Positions 6,577 to 14,157 of a stretch of 20,561 bases of DNA are shown piece after piece. Numbering within the stretch: the stretch's first letter is position 1; the number at the start of each line of letters is the position of its first letter. Under the pieces are notes generated by a model, which ran no database searches, was not told the origin of the DNA, and was given only the letters and a program-made list of their open reading frames with translations. The stretch comes from a virus. Location: IMG/VR virus record IMGVR_UViG_3300036768_000091, positions 1-20,561 of that record; one strand, written 5' to 3'. Made by a program: the position numbers and the translations under genes.

Positions 6577-8016
6577 TCATATCCAACGAGCGTCGAAAGT
6601 GATAGTGTGCGCGATCACGCCCGCAGACGGGGCAGTGCCCACTTTCTTCTTGACACAAGCCACGTACTCGCCTGGATTGACGACTACAGGCGAGTTGAGC
6701 GTCATCTGTACCGTCTGAAGCGCGGTCAGAGCCGCCGCCCCCGAAGCGACCGCCTGGTTGCCCAGAGGTATACGGCGTGGCGCCTTGGTAGCGATGCCTT
6801 CGACCGTAGCCAGAGACAACGCGTTGTGACCGAACGCCAAAGACCAGACAGCGTTGTATCCGCCGCCCGTCAAAGCCGTCTGAACAAAACTCTCGATCTT
6901 GACTCCATTGATAACCAAGCGCCGACCCGGAATAGCCACAGAACCAGCCGGGTTTAGGTAGCTACAAATGATGCCGTCTGTGGTAACCGCCAACGTGTCA
7001 GTCTCCCAAAACTGACCGCCCAGACCAGTGCCCAAGGCTGCCGTGGTATTCGTAGGTACAGCCGCAGTAGGGTTAGCATTATTGGCAAACTGCGCAAGCG
7101 AGCCCATGGTATGGCCGCTCAGCCCTTGGTAAGCGCCGTGCATAGCATTGCCGACGTCGTTGAAATCCAACACCTGCGACAAGCCGCCCAAGGCTACCGT
7201 GTAGCTGAACAACTTAGTCTGCAGCACGCCGCCGGCCGCGCCTGGATGCCGTTGTTGAATGAACCACTGCCCGCTGGCACTGGACATTACAACCCCGCCA
7301 GCCGTAGGCACTTTGATGACGCCGTGCAGCACGTCGTCAATCCAGAACTCAACTGTACGTTGGTTCTGCACAATGCCGTATTTCTTCGCTTCATTGTTAG
7401 CGTAGGTTGCCCCGGCAAATACGCTGGTAGTTGTCTCAGAGCCGGAAAACGACACCACGCCCGAAATGCCGGCAGACGTCAACCTGAAAAAGCACCCGTC
7501 CGACGGCGCGACGTTGCCTACAGTCGACGCAATACCGACACCAAACTCAACAATGACGTTGGCGGTAGGCTGCGCGGTGAAAGCCACCACTTGCTCAACG
7601 TACAGCGCCCCCGAGCCGAACGTGGGGAACATGGCGTAAGTGCCCAGACCGCAGTTGGTGTTTGCGGTAGCGATGCCGCCGCCATTAAGAGTAACCCCGT
7701 TGGCAGACCAAGTTATGGTCTGCGTAGTGGCGCCGTAGCGGTGTTTGCCAGTATTCTGAGCCGTGTAAAAGAACTGCTCGCTGTCAAGTAAAACGTCGAG
7801 CCCCACACGTTGGCGATAGTCGATGTCAACTTCGCCGCTGCGCAGCAAAGCGTGCCCGATCTGAGACCCGGGGTCAACCTCACTAAAGGCGCGAATGCAG
7901 CCAACACGCTCAGGAAAAGAGCCGGCATCGGGCTCGGTCGCCACCATCAACTGATGGCCGCTGTTAACTTCGGCGACTTGCCCGCTGGCGTCACCTTCGA
8001 TGCGGAAACCCGCCAT
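6577..8016 (-). CDS. Large virion-associated protein with LamG-like middle region
   Basis: A 479-residue protein. ATG 8016 is chosen over the in-frame TTG 8031 because AAGGAG lies 6 nt before the ATG, and this start also avoids overlap with the preceding gene. The N-terminus (MAGFRIEGDASGQVAEVNSGHQL) is followed by a middle region, about residues 80-275, with the strand pattern of concanavalin/LamG-like sandwiches: VEFGVGIAS, DGCFFRLTSAG, a spacer, then RTVEFWIDDVLHGVIKVP. The C-terminal 150 residues are again beta rich, with GRRLVINGVKIESFV and VVVNPGEYVACVKKK. Proteins of this shape are common among phage head fibres and surface proteins. A carbohydrate-binding or decoration role on the capsid is plausible but not shown. 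Confidence 0.7.
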   Translation of the reverse strand: MAGFRIEGDASGQVAEVNSGHQLMVATEPDAGSFPERVGCIRAFSEVDPGSQIGHALLRSGEVDIDYRQRVGLDVLLDSEQFFYTAQNTGKHRYGATTQTITWSANGVTLNGGGIATANTNCGLGTYAMFPTFGSGALYVEQVVAFTAQPTANVIVEFGVGIASTVGNVAPSDGCFFRLTSAGISGVVSFSGSETTTSVFAGATYANNEAKKYGIVQNQRTVEFWIDDVLHGVIKVPTAGGVVMSSASGQWFIQQRHPGAAGGVLQTKLFSYTVALGGLSQVLDFNDVGNAMHGAYQGLSGHTMGSLAQFANNANPTAAVPTNTTAALGTGLGGQFWETDTLAVTTDGIICSYLNPAGSVAIPGRRLVINGVKIESFVQTALTGGGYNAVWSLAFGHNALSLATVEGIATKAPRRIPLGNQAVASGAAALTALQTVQMTLNSPVVVNPGEYVACVKKKVGTAPSAGVIAHTITFDARWI

Positions 8017-8027
8017 GATAGTCTCCT

Positions 8028-8321
8028 TCAATCAGCCCAGACGTAGCGGGCCTTGAACGTACCCGACAAGCGCGCGAGGCAAGCCGCCTGCGCAACGAAT
8101 CCCGATCCGCCCGTCACCGAGACGCACGACAACGACAAGCCGGCTAACGGCAACAACGAGTGCTCGTAACTGTTATGGTCGGCCGTACTATCTTGCCCCA
8201 TCAGGTACAACTCAACCTTAGAAGTGGGGCCGATGGCCGTGTCGGTAACCGTAGCCGTCACGACGTTGGTGCCGGGGGCGGCCCCAAAGTTGAAGGTGAC
8301 AACCCCCTGCCCAGTAGCCAT
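8028..8321 (-). CDS. Small beta-rich phage structural protein
   Basis: A 97-residue protein starting MATGQGVVTFNFGAAPGTNVVTA; the ATG shares a base with the upstream stop (TAATG). It is made of strands (VTATVTDTAIGPTSKVELYLMGQDSTADHNSYEH) and ends in GTFKARYVWAD. I recall small phage proteins with the same GQG...F.FG..PG start and a W.WAD end in virion gene blocks, usually labelled hypothetical. It is translationally coupled to the gene before it, which also ends in a beta domain. The function is unknown; a head accessory role is an inference from position between the coat and connector genes. Confidence 0.7.
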   Translation of the reverse strand: MATGQGVVTFNFGAAPGTNVVTATVTDTAIGPTSKVELYLMGQDSTADHNSYEHSLLPLAGLSLSCVSVTGGSGFVAQAACLARLSGTFKARYVWAD

Positions 8322-8947
8322 TACGCACTCGCTGTGTAGGTGACGTTGAGCGTGTCGCCGCTTTGCACGGAGCGGTCGCCGCCGCTAAACGTACCAGCTG
8401 AGTACAGCAGCCCGGAGGTGCCGCCTTTCGTGTTGTTCGTCACCAAGAAAGCGCCCTTGATGGTCGCTGTCCCGTTGATGTTAAACGCTGTGGCGGTACT
8501 GGACTTGGACGAAGCGCTGGCGGCATTCCACGACACAGCCGGTCGGTTGGCGTTGCTGTACACTGTAGACTCAGCCCACCCACCGTGCGACGCCATAGTG
8601 TCGCCAGCAGCAGGCCCGGTGGTGTACCCCGCAGAGTCGATCAACCCCAGATACCAAGCAGCGGTGTAGCCACTTCCGGCCATGTACTTGTCCAGCAGAT
8701 CGTTCTTGCCCGCCGTGACGACTAGGTTGACAACATCCTCGGCCCAACGCAGCGAGCCGTCCGCAGCGCGGCACTCCAGCGTGTAGTGACCGGATACATA
8801 GGCCGACTCACGCAGAGCGACGCGGCGCGCGACGTCGCAACCTGCGGCGTCCATAGCCGCGATGCGCTCTGCGTGGCTGACTTTGGGCCCGAACAAGCCC
8901 GCGAGAGCAGCGGCCAAAGCCGCCCTCAAATTGTGCAGTTTCTTCAC
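8321..8947 (-). CDS. Phage virion-block protein, conserved C-terminal beta domain
   Basis: A 208-residue protein. GTG 8947 is chosen as the start because AAGGAG precedes it by 7 nt and it forms a GTGA overlap with the upstream stop. The N-terminus is a basic alanine-rich helix (VKKLHNLRAALAAALAGLFG) that could be membrane-active or a signal-like segment. Residues about 65-208 contain SGHYTLECRAADGSLRWAEDV, then NLVVTAGKNDLLDKY, a WYLGLID segment, GDTMASHGGW, and a final GGDRSVQSGDTLNVTYT. That series is a widespread phage protein pattern known to me mostly as hypothetical. It likely forms part of the particle surface. The function is not established. Confidence 0.72.
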   Translation of the reverse strand: MKKLHNLRAALAAALAGLFGPKVSHAERIAAMDAAGCDVARRVALRESAYVSGHYTLECRAADGSLRWAEDVVNLVVTAGKNDLLDKYMAGSGYTAAWYLGLIDSAGYTTGPAAGDTMASHGGWAESTVYSNANRPAVSWNAASASSKSSTATAFNINGTATIKGAFLVTNNTKGGTSGLLYSAGTFSGGDRSVQSGDTLNVTYTASA

Positions 8948-9135
8948 TGATCCGCTCCTTGGGGCTGGACTTCCTCCAACTGGCTTGCCGCAAACCAACG
9001 CTCATGGCACTCGTTGGCCGCGTCGGTGTAAGCCACTAGCAACTCGATGTCGTCGGTAGCGGGGTTGATGCGGCGTGCGATCACAGACCCCTCGATCACG
9101 GGTTGGATCACGCGTACTTGAGCGCCGGTCTTCAT
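8944..9135 (-). CDS. Small phage protein of unknown function
   Basis: A 63-residue protein starting MKTGAQVRVIQPVIEGSVIARR. ATG 9135 is preferred over the in-frame TTG 9150 because GAAGGGG lies 6 nt before it. The pattern (V.VIQPVIEG.V..R, an acidic middle, then ERWFAASQLEEV) looks like a small SH3-like beta barrel. Comparable short proteins are often found between coat and connector genes in phages. It ends in a GTGA overlap with the next gene, so the two are coupled. No function can be stated. Confidence 0.65.
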   Translation of the reverse strand: MKTGAQVRVIQPVIEGSVIARRINPATDDIELLVAYTDAANECHERWFAASQLEEVQPQGADQ

Positions 9136-9146
9136 GTCACGCCCCT

Positions 9147-9332
9147 TCAAGATACCGGCACCCAGCCGCCAGCTGCGTAGTTGGTCACCTCGTCAGGGTG
9201 GACGTCGGCACGGTGCGGCGCCGGGTAGCTGTCAGGATCGCGCTGCATACGCACCAACTTGATAACGTCGCGCGGACTTTGATCCTGGAGTTGTTGATCT
9301 TCAAGTTGGGCCTTGGCTTGGTTCTTGGACAT
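9147..9332 (-). CDS. Small hydrophilic phage protein
   Basis: A 61-residue protein starting MSKNQAKAQLEDQQLQDQ with GAAGGAG 5 nt before the ATG. A charged, glutamine-rich helix is followed by a short domain ending HPDEVTNYAAGGWVPVS. Short proteins with an E...Y..GGWV ending are common directly downstream of phage coat genes, where they may be minor head components. It is the first gene after the coat gene hairpin. Coding status is supported by the ribosome binding site and compact spacing; the role is unknown. Confidence 0.65.
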   Translation of the reverse strand: MSKNQAKAQLEDQQLQDQSPRDVIKLVRMQRDPDSYPAPHRADVHPDEVTNYAAGGWVPVS

Positions 9333-9353
9333 TTGTGCTCCTTCAAATACGAG

Positions 9354-9376
9354 GCAAGGGGCGCGGAGCCCCTTGC
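9354..9376 (-). terminator. Perfect hairpin after the coat gene; terminator or mRNA-end structure
   Basis: GCAAGGGGC (9354-9362) and GCCCCTTGC (9368-9376) form an uninterrupted 9-bp stem around a 5-nt loop. In the leftward transcript it follows the coat gene's two tandem stop codons. The tail after the stem (CTCGTATTTG) lacks a true U run, so partial termination, transcript-end stability or a processing block is more likely than full termination. Confidence 0.6.
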
Positions 9377-9403
9377 ACTTGCTTCAGCAGTGTTGGTAGA
9401 TCA

Positions 9404-10549
9404 TCAGCCCAGCAGCAGCGCCACGTGCTCGGGCTTGATGCACGCCACACCCCAAGCCAAGCACACTTCGTACTTGACCTGGCGATATTGCCTGTACACG
9501 CGCACCTCAAACGTCAATCCGGTGATCGGATCAGTCAGGAACATGCTGTCGTCGGCGCTGTCACCGCCATTGGGCACTGCAGGCGCACGAGCTGCCAGCA
9601 CGAGAGCGTTGCGAGAGAACGCCACGTTGGGAGTGTAGTTGTTGCCCACAGTGATGGCGGTGTTGTCCGCCACGACGGCGCGTGCGCCCGGTTTGTTGAT
9701 CGACAGCGAGCCGCCGGACAGCGCAGTGCCCACGACGTACTTGTCGTTGTTGCCGCTGAAAGTAATCACGTCGCCGGCCAAGATGGTGCCGGTGCCGGTG
9801 TCCACCGGGATCACAGTGGTGCCCGCGACGATGCCGGTGCTGTTCACCAGGTAGCCGGAACCGGTGCCCTTGGTGTGCTGCGTCAAGCCGGCGCTGTAGC
9901 GGACAGCCATGTTCTGCAGCCGGTCGGTCATGCCGTTGCGCAGCATGTCGCTGGACCCCGCCTCGTTGACGCGAAACAGGACAGCCTGCTTGCCGCGCAG
10001 GTTGGCGATGGTCGCGCTGTTGAACACGATCTGACGATCGGCGATGGGGGCACCATTGTCATCCAGAATCTGCGCAACGCCGGCCAGATCAGACAGATCG
10101 TTGGCAGTGCCCAGTGGCGTAGTGCCGGCCGTCCCGTAGGCGCGGGAAGCGCCCTGCTTGGCGGCAATGGCCAGGTCCACTTCCACGGCATTGACCAGCT
10201 TGCGCATAGCGTCGGCGAATTGGTCAGCCAGCACCTGATTGTAGGTACCGCTGGAGCTCACCGCGCGCTGCTCTTCACCATTCCAACGAACCGGCGCAGC
10301 CTTGGACTTGGTAATGGTAATGGGCACGGTGCCCACGACGGTGTCGCCGCTGTTGGCGGGGTTGATGCCTGGAGTGATATCTTCCAGCGCCCCGGCTTCG
10401 CCCAGCGGCACGTTGACGGTCTGGTTGACCGCCGCGCGCTCGGCATTGGAGTCGCGGCGCACAGCGGGAATGAAGCCCACCATTTCGCGGCTGACCACGT
10501 TGAGGGCTTCGTACAAAGTCGGGATCATCCCGGTGAGGGTGTTTGCCAT
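9404..10549 (-). CDS. Major capsid protein, P22 coat family
   Basis: A 381-residue protein starting MANTLTGMIPTLYEALNVVS, followed by REMVGFIPAV and later GAGALEDITPG-like and GDTVVGTVPITITKSKAAPVRWNGEE segments. This is the recognisable pattern of P22 gp5-type coat proteins. An inserted region at about residues 230-300, rich in beta strands (GTTVIPVDTGTGTILAGDVITFSGN), corresponds to the I-domain-like part of the family. AAAGG lies 5 nt before ATG 10549. It follows the scaffold gene by 30 nt, as expected for co-assembly, and ends with tandem TGA codons followed by a hairpin. Subunits form the icosahedral shell around the scaffold. A P22-type coat together with a siphovirus tail module is a known combination. 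Confidence 0.92.
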   Translation of the reverse strand: MANTLTGMIPTLYEALNVVSREMVGFIPAVRRDSNAERAAVNQTVNVPLGEAGALEDITPGINPANSGDTVVGTVPITITKSKAAPVRWNGEEQRAVSSSGTYNQVLADQFADAMRKLVNAVEVDLAIAAKQGASRAYGTAGTTPLGTANDLSDLAGVAQILDDNGAPIADRQIVFNSATIANLRGKQAVLFRVNEAGSSDMLRNGMTDRLQNMAVRYSAGLTQHTKGTGSGYLVNSTGIVAGTTVIPVDTGTGTILAGDVITFSGNNDKYVVGTALSGGSLSINKPGARAVVADNTAITVGNNYTPNVAFSRNALVLAARAPAVPNGGDSADDSMFLTDPITGLTFEVRVYRQYRQVKYEVCLAWGVACIKPEHVALLLG

Positions 10550-10579
10550 GGGGGCCTTTCAGAAATTGAATGTGAAGGG

Positions 10580-11329
10580 TCAATCAGTGATCGTCGCCTC
10601 GGTCGCCACCTTGACTTTTTCAGCCGGCGGCAACGCGTCAAATTGCGCGCGGGTGAGAGTACGCTTGCCACCGCTCTGACCTTGAGGACTCACGCCGCTG
10701 CCCGATTGGCCAGTGCCCTTGAGGATGTTCGCCTTGTAGGGGTACTGATCCACTAGCACTTCCAGCGCCTCGTCGAAGTCAGCTAGCTCGCCAGGGCGAG
10801 CACGGCTGTAGATGCGATTGCCGGCTGCGTCCACAGCCACCATCTTGCCATCTTCCAACTTGAAGTGAGAGCCAAACCGGGCCTGGACCAAGTCGGCCGG
10901 AATGGCAAACTTGTCCGCGATGAACTTGGAGCGGGTAAAGGCACCGCCCACCTTTTCGGCATACAGAGCCTGTTCCAGCTCGCTCACACGCTTGACCGTG
11001 GGGGCGTACTTTTCCTCAAGAGCTTTGATGGCCTCAGCCTTGACCTTTTCGACTTCGCCGGCATCCACCAGCTTCTTGTCGTCAAGATTCTTGAGCGTAG
11101 CGATGGCCTTGATCGCAAGGGCCGGGTCGGTGATGCCGTCAAAGGCTTTCAGCTTGCTCTCAGCAGCTTCGGCCCGCTCCCGGTGGGACTTGGCTTCGGC
11201 GTTGAGACGGCTGATCGTGCCTACGGTGGCCGCAGCGTCAAACGCCACTTCCTTGCCATCGTCGGTCACATAAACGGGCTTGCCATCCTGCAAGACCACG
11301 TTGCCATTGGCATCCAGCTTGAGTTTCAT
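10580..11329 (-). CDS. Capsid scaffold protein
   Basis: A 249-residue protein starting MKLKLDANGNVVLQDGKPVY. ATG 11329 is preferred over ATG 11347 because AGAGGA lies 6 nt before it, while the upstream ATG has no properly spaced site. The N-terminal strands are followed by a long charged helix likely to form a coiled coil (about residues 35-130, with AEAKSHRERAEAAESKLKAF and KVKAEAIKALEEKYAPTVK). The C-terminus is a basic and polar helix (RTLTRAQFDALPPAEKVKVA) after a Gly/Ser/Gln linker, like scaffold tails that bind coat subunits. Placement immediately before the coat gene and behind a shared promoter supports the role: directing procapsid assembly and then leaving the shell. Confidence 0.82.
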   Translation of the reverse strand: MKLKLDANGNVVLQDGKPVYVTDDGKEVAFDAAATVGTISRLNAEAKSHRERAEAAESKLKAFDGITDPALAIKAIATLKNLDDKKLVDAGEVEKVKAEAIKALEEKYAPTVKRVSELEQALYAEKVGGAFTRSKFIADKFAIPADLVQARFGSHFKLEDGKMVAVDAAGNRIYSRARPGELADFDEALEVLVDQYPYKANILKGTGQSGSGVSPQGQSGGKRTLTRAQFDALPPAEKVKVATEATITD

Positions 11330-11461
11330 TGTCAGTCCTCTGGACATCCGTCCGTTGATTGCGGGGCGGGGTCATCCAACCCCAGGGCACCCATCAGCAT
11401 CCGCGTCAGGGCAATCAGCAGTTACCTGCAACATGATTGACGCAAGGCCAATCAAGCGCAG

Positions 11462-11491
11462 CTTATACCGCCAGACAAGTCGTGTAGTCAA
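11462..11491 (-). promoter_or_regulatory. Putative late promoter for scaffold and coat genes
   Basis: On the minus strand TTGACT (11491-11486) and TATAAG (11467-11462) are separated by 18 bp. Both hexamers differ from the sigma70 consensus at one position. The predicted start is near 11455, leaving a leader of about 125 nt before the scaffold ATG. A terminator-like hairpin lies about 30 bp upstream, insulating this operon from the terminase/portal transcript. The 296-nt gap between the MuF and scaffold genes holds these two elements and no convincing gene. Confidence 0.7.
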
Positions 11492-11518
11492 CCGCGAAGT
11501 CGCGCCCACACTGCGCAC

Positions 11519-11543
11519 AAAATCGCAGCCTAGAAGCTGCGAT
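11519..11543 (-). terminator. Intrinsic terminator after the MuF head gene
   Basis: ATCGCAGC (11522-11529) and GCTGCGAT (11536-11543) form a perfect 8-bp stem with a 6-nt loop. In the leftward transcript the stem runs directly into TTTTG. It lies about 80 bp past the MuF gene stop and just before the scaffold/coat promoter. The U run is short, so termination may be partial. Confidence 0.65.
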
Positions 11544-11625
11544 CACGCCGAAGCCAGGCGGGCCTGCACCCGAAGGTCCGATCTGTGCGCCTAGATGGCA
11601 GGATTTTGCAAAGCGCTGCATCGCG

Positions 11626-12744
11626 TCAAATCAGGCCCGCACGCTTGAAAGCTGCGGCGTCGCGCGCTTGCAGCTGCTCCAACGTGAGCATCTCACCTCT
11701 GTTGGTGTACAACGCATCGAAGGGCATCTTGCCCTCGCGCATCAGCTTGCCGCGCGTCGGCCCCACAATTTCATCCTGGCGAGCCGCCGACTGCCTACGC
11801 AGCCAGTCCCCATAGCTGAGGTCAGCTGGCACTTGGCCGTCCATCGACGCCCGGGTGCCTGCGTCCATGTCGTCCACGGGCAGTCCTAGTTCCTCCCACG
11901 ACTTGGTAACCGGGTAGCTAGCACTGCGGCACCGCCAATGTAGGCGTCCGGGACCGCCTAGCCACGGAATACTGTGGCCGATCGGCTTATGTGACACGGG
12001 GTGGTAGCTCTTGTTGTCGCGAATTTGACAACCCGCACTGGTGCGTCCGTCCAGCGTGGAGTGCCACACCACTTCCTTGATGAGGTCGCTGTTAGAAGCG
12101 AATACCGACTCGCGCACTGACTCGGCAACGTGACTCAAAGCCGTGCGCACCACGGCTTCGGCGTTGCGACGATCGACCTGCATAATGCCATCCTGAAACT
12201 TGCCGGCCCGCGTGCCGCGAATGCGGCGCACGATGTCCTCTGAGGTCTGCCCCTCCAGGTAGCCCATGCGCACAGCATCCCGAATACGCACTGCGCGGTC
12301 CGCCTCCAACCCGCTCATCCACTCGCTCAGCAACCGGCCCTGAAAGGGGCGCGCCAAAGCCGCTGCGTACACCTGGTCAGCAGTGACCGCAGCTACTGTG
12401 AACGGAACGCCTCCAGGCAACGTGGTAGCAAACAGCTGGGCTTGATACTTCAGCTCATAGCCGGCTAACTGGCGCAACTCCTCGTTGAGACGCTCACCCA
12501 CTGCGGTGTAGGCTTGCCGATTAACGGCGCGCACAGACTCCAGCAAAGCATCCAAGCGCTCAACCTTGAGCGACGGGCTCGGAGGCAACTGGTCCATCAC
12601 CGCGCGCAACTGAGCCGTCAGGTCTGCGTCGGTACGGTTCAGCAACTGAATGATGCGGCGCACCACGCCGACATTCAGCTGCTGGAAATCCACCTGATGC
12701 GAGATACTGGCGGCTTGCAGTTTCTCGTTGACAGTGCGCAGCAT
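11626..12744 (-). CDS. MuF / SPP1 gp7-type head morphogenesis protein
   Basis: A 372-residue protein whose C-terminal half carries the MuF signature: VWHSTLDGRTSAGCQIRDNK at about residue 220-240, then HPVSHKPIGHSIPWLGGPG and RLHWRCRS (the STLD.RT...C..RD....GP...H..CRS pattern). The N-terminal part is helical. The ATG lies 2 nt from the portal stop, with CAGGG 6 nt upstream. Proteins of this family bind the portal, enter the procapsid as minor head proteins and in some phages are ejected with DNA. It directly follows the portal gene, as usual. The last 30 residues (GEMLTLEQLQARDAAAFKRAGLI) are an acidic and basic helix with no toxin domain visible. Confidence 0.85.
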   Translation of the reverse strand: MLRTVNEKLQAASISHQVDFQQLNVGVVRRIIQLLNRTDADLTAQLRAVMDQLPPSPSLKVERLDALLESVRAVNRQAYTAVGERLNEELRQLAGYELKYQAQLFATTLPGGVPFTVAAVTADQVYAAALARPFQGRLLSEWMSGLEADRAVRIRDAVRMGYLEGQTSEDIVRRIRGTRAGKFQDGIMQVDRRNAEAVVRTALSHVAESVRESVFASNSDLIKEVVWHSTLDGRTSAGCQIRDNKSYHPVSHKPIGHSIPWLGGPGRLHWRCRSASYPVTKSWEELGLPVDDMDAGTRASMDGQVPADLSYGDWLRRQSAARQDEIVGPTRGKLMREGKMPFDALYTNRGEMLTLEQLQARDAAAFKRAGLI

Positions 12745-12746
12745 GA

Positions 12747-14144
12747 TCAGCCCTGGCCAATATTGCCGCCCTCCATACCTGGAGCTGGGCCTTGAGACTC
12801 AATGCGCTCACGCTCGTCGTCCCAAGACAAGTCAGACGACAGGATGCCGCGCCTCTGCAGCTCGCCATGCAACGTCGCATCGCTGAGCTTACCTGCGATG
12901 TTCATGCTAAGCAGCAACTGCGCCGACGCCTCCGCAAGAGTAGCCGCGCCGAAGTCCTTGAACAACGTCACTTTGCCGCCCTGGGGCAACTTGAGCCACT
13001 CGGCGGCCAAGGCCAATACCTGGTCCAACGCATCTTCAAAGTCCTCGACGATAGACTGCAACAGACACGCACCCAACGCATTCTCTGTGTGAACCTGAGT
13101 GGCAGTAACCCTGGGTGCCAGCACCAACAACTCCGCACCGGCCTGTCGCATGCGCTCTTCCAAGTCCTTGAGGTCTGCTGCTCCAGCTTCAATGGCCTTT
13201 CCGCTGTGCTCCACGAATTTGAGATCGCCATTGACGGGCAACTTGGTAGCAGAAGACGCCCCGATAACCAACTTGTAGTCATCATCGACGCCCACAACCG
13301 CGAGAATGGGCACGCGGGCCACGTGCAAGATGTTCTGCTGGTCACTGGCCGACTGCCAATGTGCCACGTTGAGGTGAGCCACCTCAATCAGCGGCGGGCG
13401 CCCACTCATGAAGCCCAAACGTTCACCGTACACCGGCACGAAGGGCACCTTACCCAACGTGTTGACGCCGCCGTCGTACAGCACCCACTCACCCTTGGCG
13501 TTGGGGCGGTGAATCTCCCAGGCGTTAGGCATCAGCACACGCACCTGTTTGATCTCCTTCTCGCCATATGCACCATCAGCCTCAGTGACGCACTCCGTGA
13601 AGCGCAGCTGAGTCAACTGCCACACACCGTTGACGCGCTCAGCGCGCCAACCCAGCAACTGGTGCGGACTGATCTTCACCAAGTAAGGGCGCAGCCCCAT
13701 AGCGGCTTCTTCGGCCTGAGTGTAGGGCTGCCCATTAGGCTTGGGCTTGGCCACAGGAAACTCAACCAGAATGCCGCCCAGGCCGTAGCTCAGTGCGGTC
13801 TGAAACACGTCGGCCGCGAAGGCGTGCAGATTGCGCCCTTGCTGGTCGGCATCCTCCATGTACTCTCGCAGCTGCGACGGCGTGTCGTCGCTCAGAGTGA
13901 GAGCCTTGCTGAAGGGCTTACCGCTCAGTGTGCTGATCGTGCGCTTGAAAGCCGGGAACAACACAGAACGCTTGAGCCGCTTCTCATACGCCTCGTCTTC
14001 CTCCTTGGCAAACTGCGGCAGGTAGCGCTTGCCAGCTGCGCGCATAGCAGTCGTGCCGCCCAGCAAAGTTGTCACCAGCTCCCATTCTCCCCCCATAGCC
14101 GCAACAGCAGCCGACTTCTCAACCAACGGGTTCTTCGTGGACAT
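12747..14144 (-). CDS. Portal protein, DUF4055 family
   Basis: A 465-residue protein starting MSTKNPLVEKSAAVAAMGGE, with GAGAGG 5 nt before the ATG. The pattern of portal proteins labelled DUF4055 is visible: RYLPQFAKEEDEAYEKRLKR and a KRTISTLSGKPFSK segment near residues 40-80, then AADVFQTALSYGLGGILVEFP around 110-130, and GKVPFVPVYGERLGFMSGRPPLIEVAHLNVAHWQ (broken by loops) around 235-265. Its length and position between the large terminase and the MuF gene agree. The portal forms the ring at one capsid vertex through which the terminase pumps DNA and to which the tail attaches. No anomaly is seen. Confidence 0.88.
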   Translation of the reverse strand: MSTKNPLVEKSAAVAAMGGEWELVTTLLGGTTAMRAAGKRYLPQFAKEEDEAYEKRLKRSVLFPAFKRTISTLSGKPFSKALTLSDDTPSQLREYMEDADQQGRNLHAFAADVFQTALSYGLGGILVEFPVAKPKPNGQPYTQAEEAAMGLRPYLVKISPHQLLGWRAERVNGVWQLTQLRFTECVTEADGAYGEKEIKQVRVLMPNAWEIHRPNAKGEWVLYDGGVNTLGKVPFVPVYGERLGFMSGRPPLIEVAHLNVAHWQSASDQQNILHVARVPILAVVGVDDDYKLVIGASSATKLPVNGDLKFVEHSGKAIEAGAADLKDLEERMRQAGAELLVLAPRVTATQVHTENALGACLLQSIVEDFEDALDQVLALAAEWLKLPQGGKVTLFKDFGAATLAEASAQLLLSMNIAGKLSDATLHGELQRRGILSSDLSWDDERERIESQGPAPGMEGGNIGQG

Positions 14145-14157
14145 AGACGCCTCTCAG

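Noticed and set aside
9335-10756. A 473-codon rightward ORF opposite the coat gene
   Set aside because: It is antisense to a clear P22-type coat gene and the scaffold gene, with His/Arg/Val/Ala-rich composition typical of a mirrored GC-rich frame.
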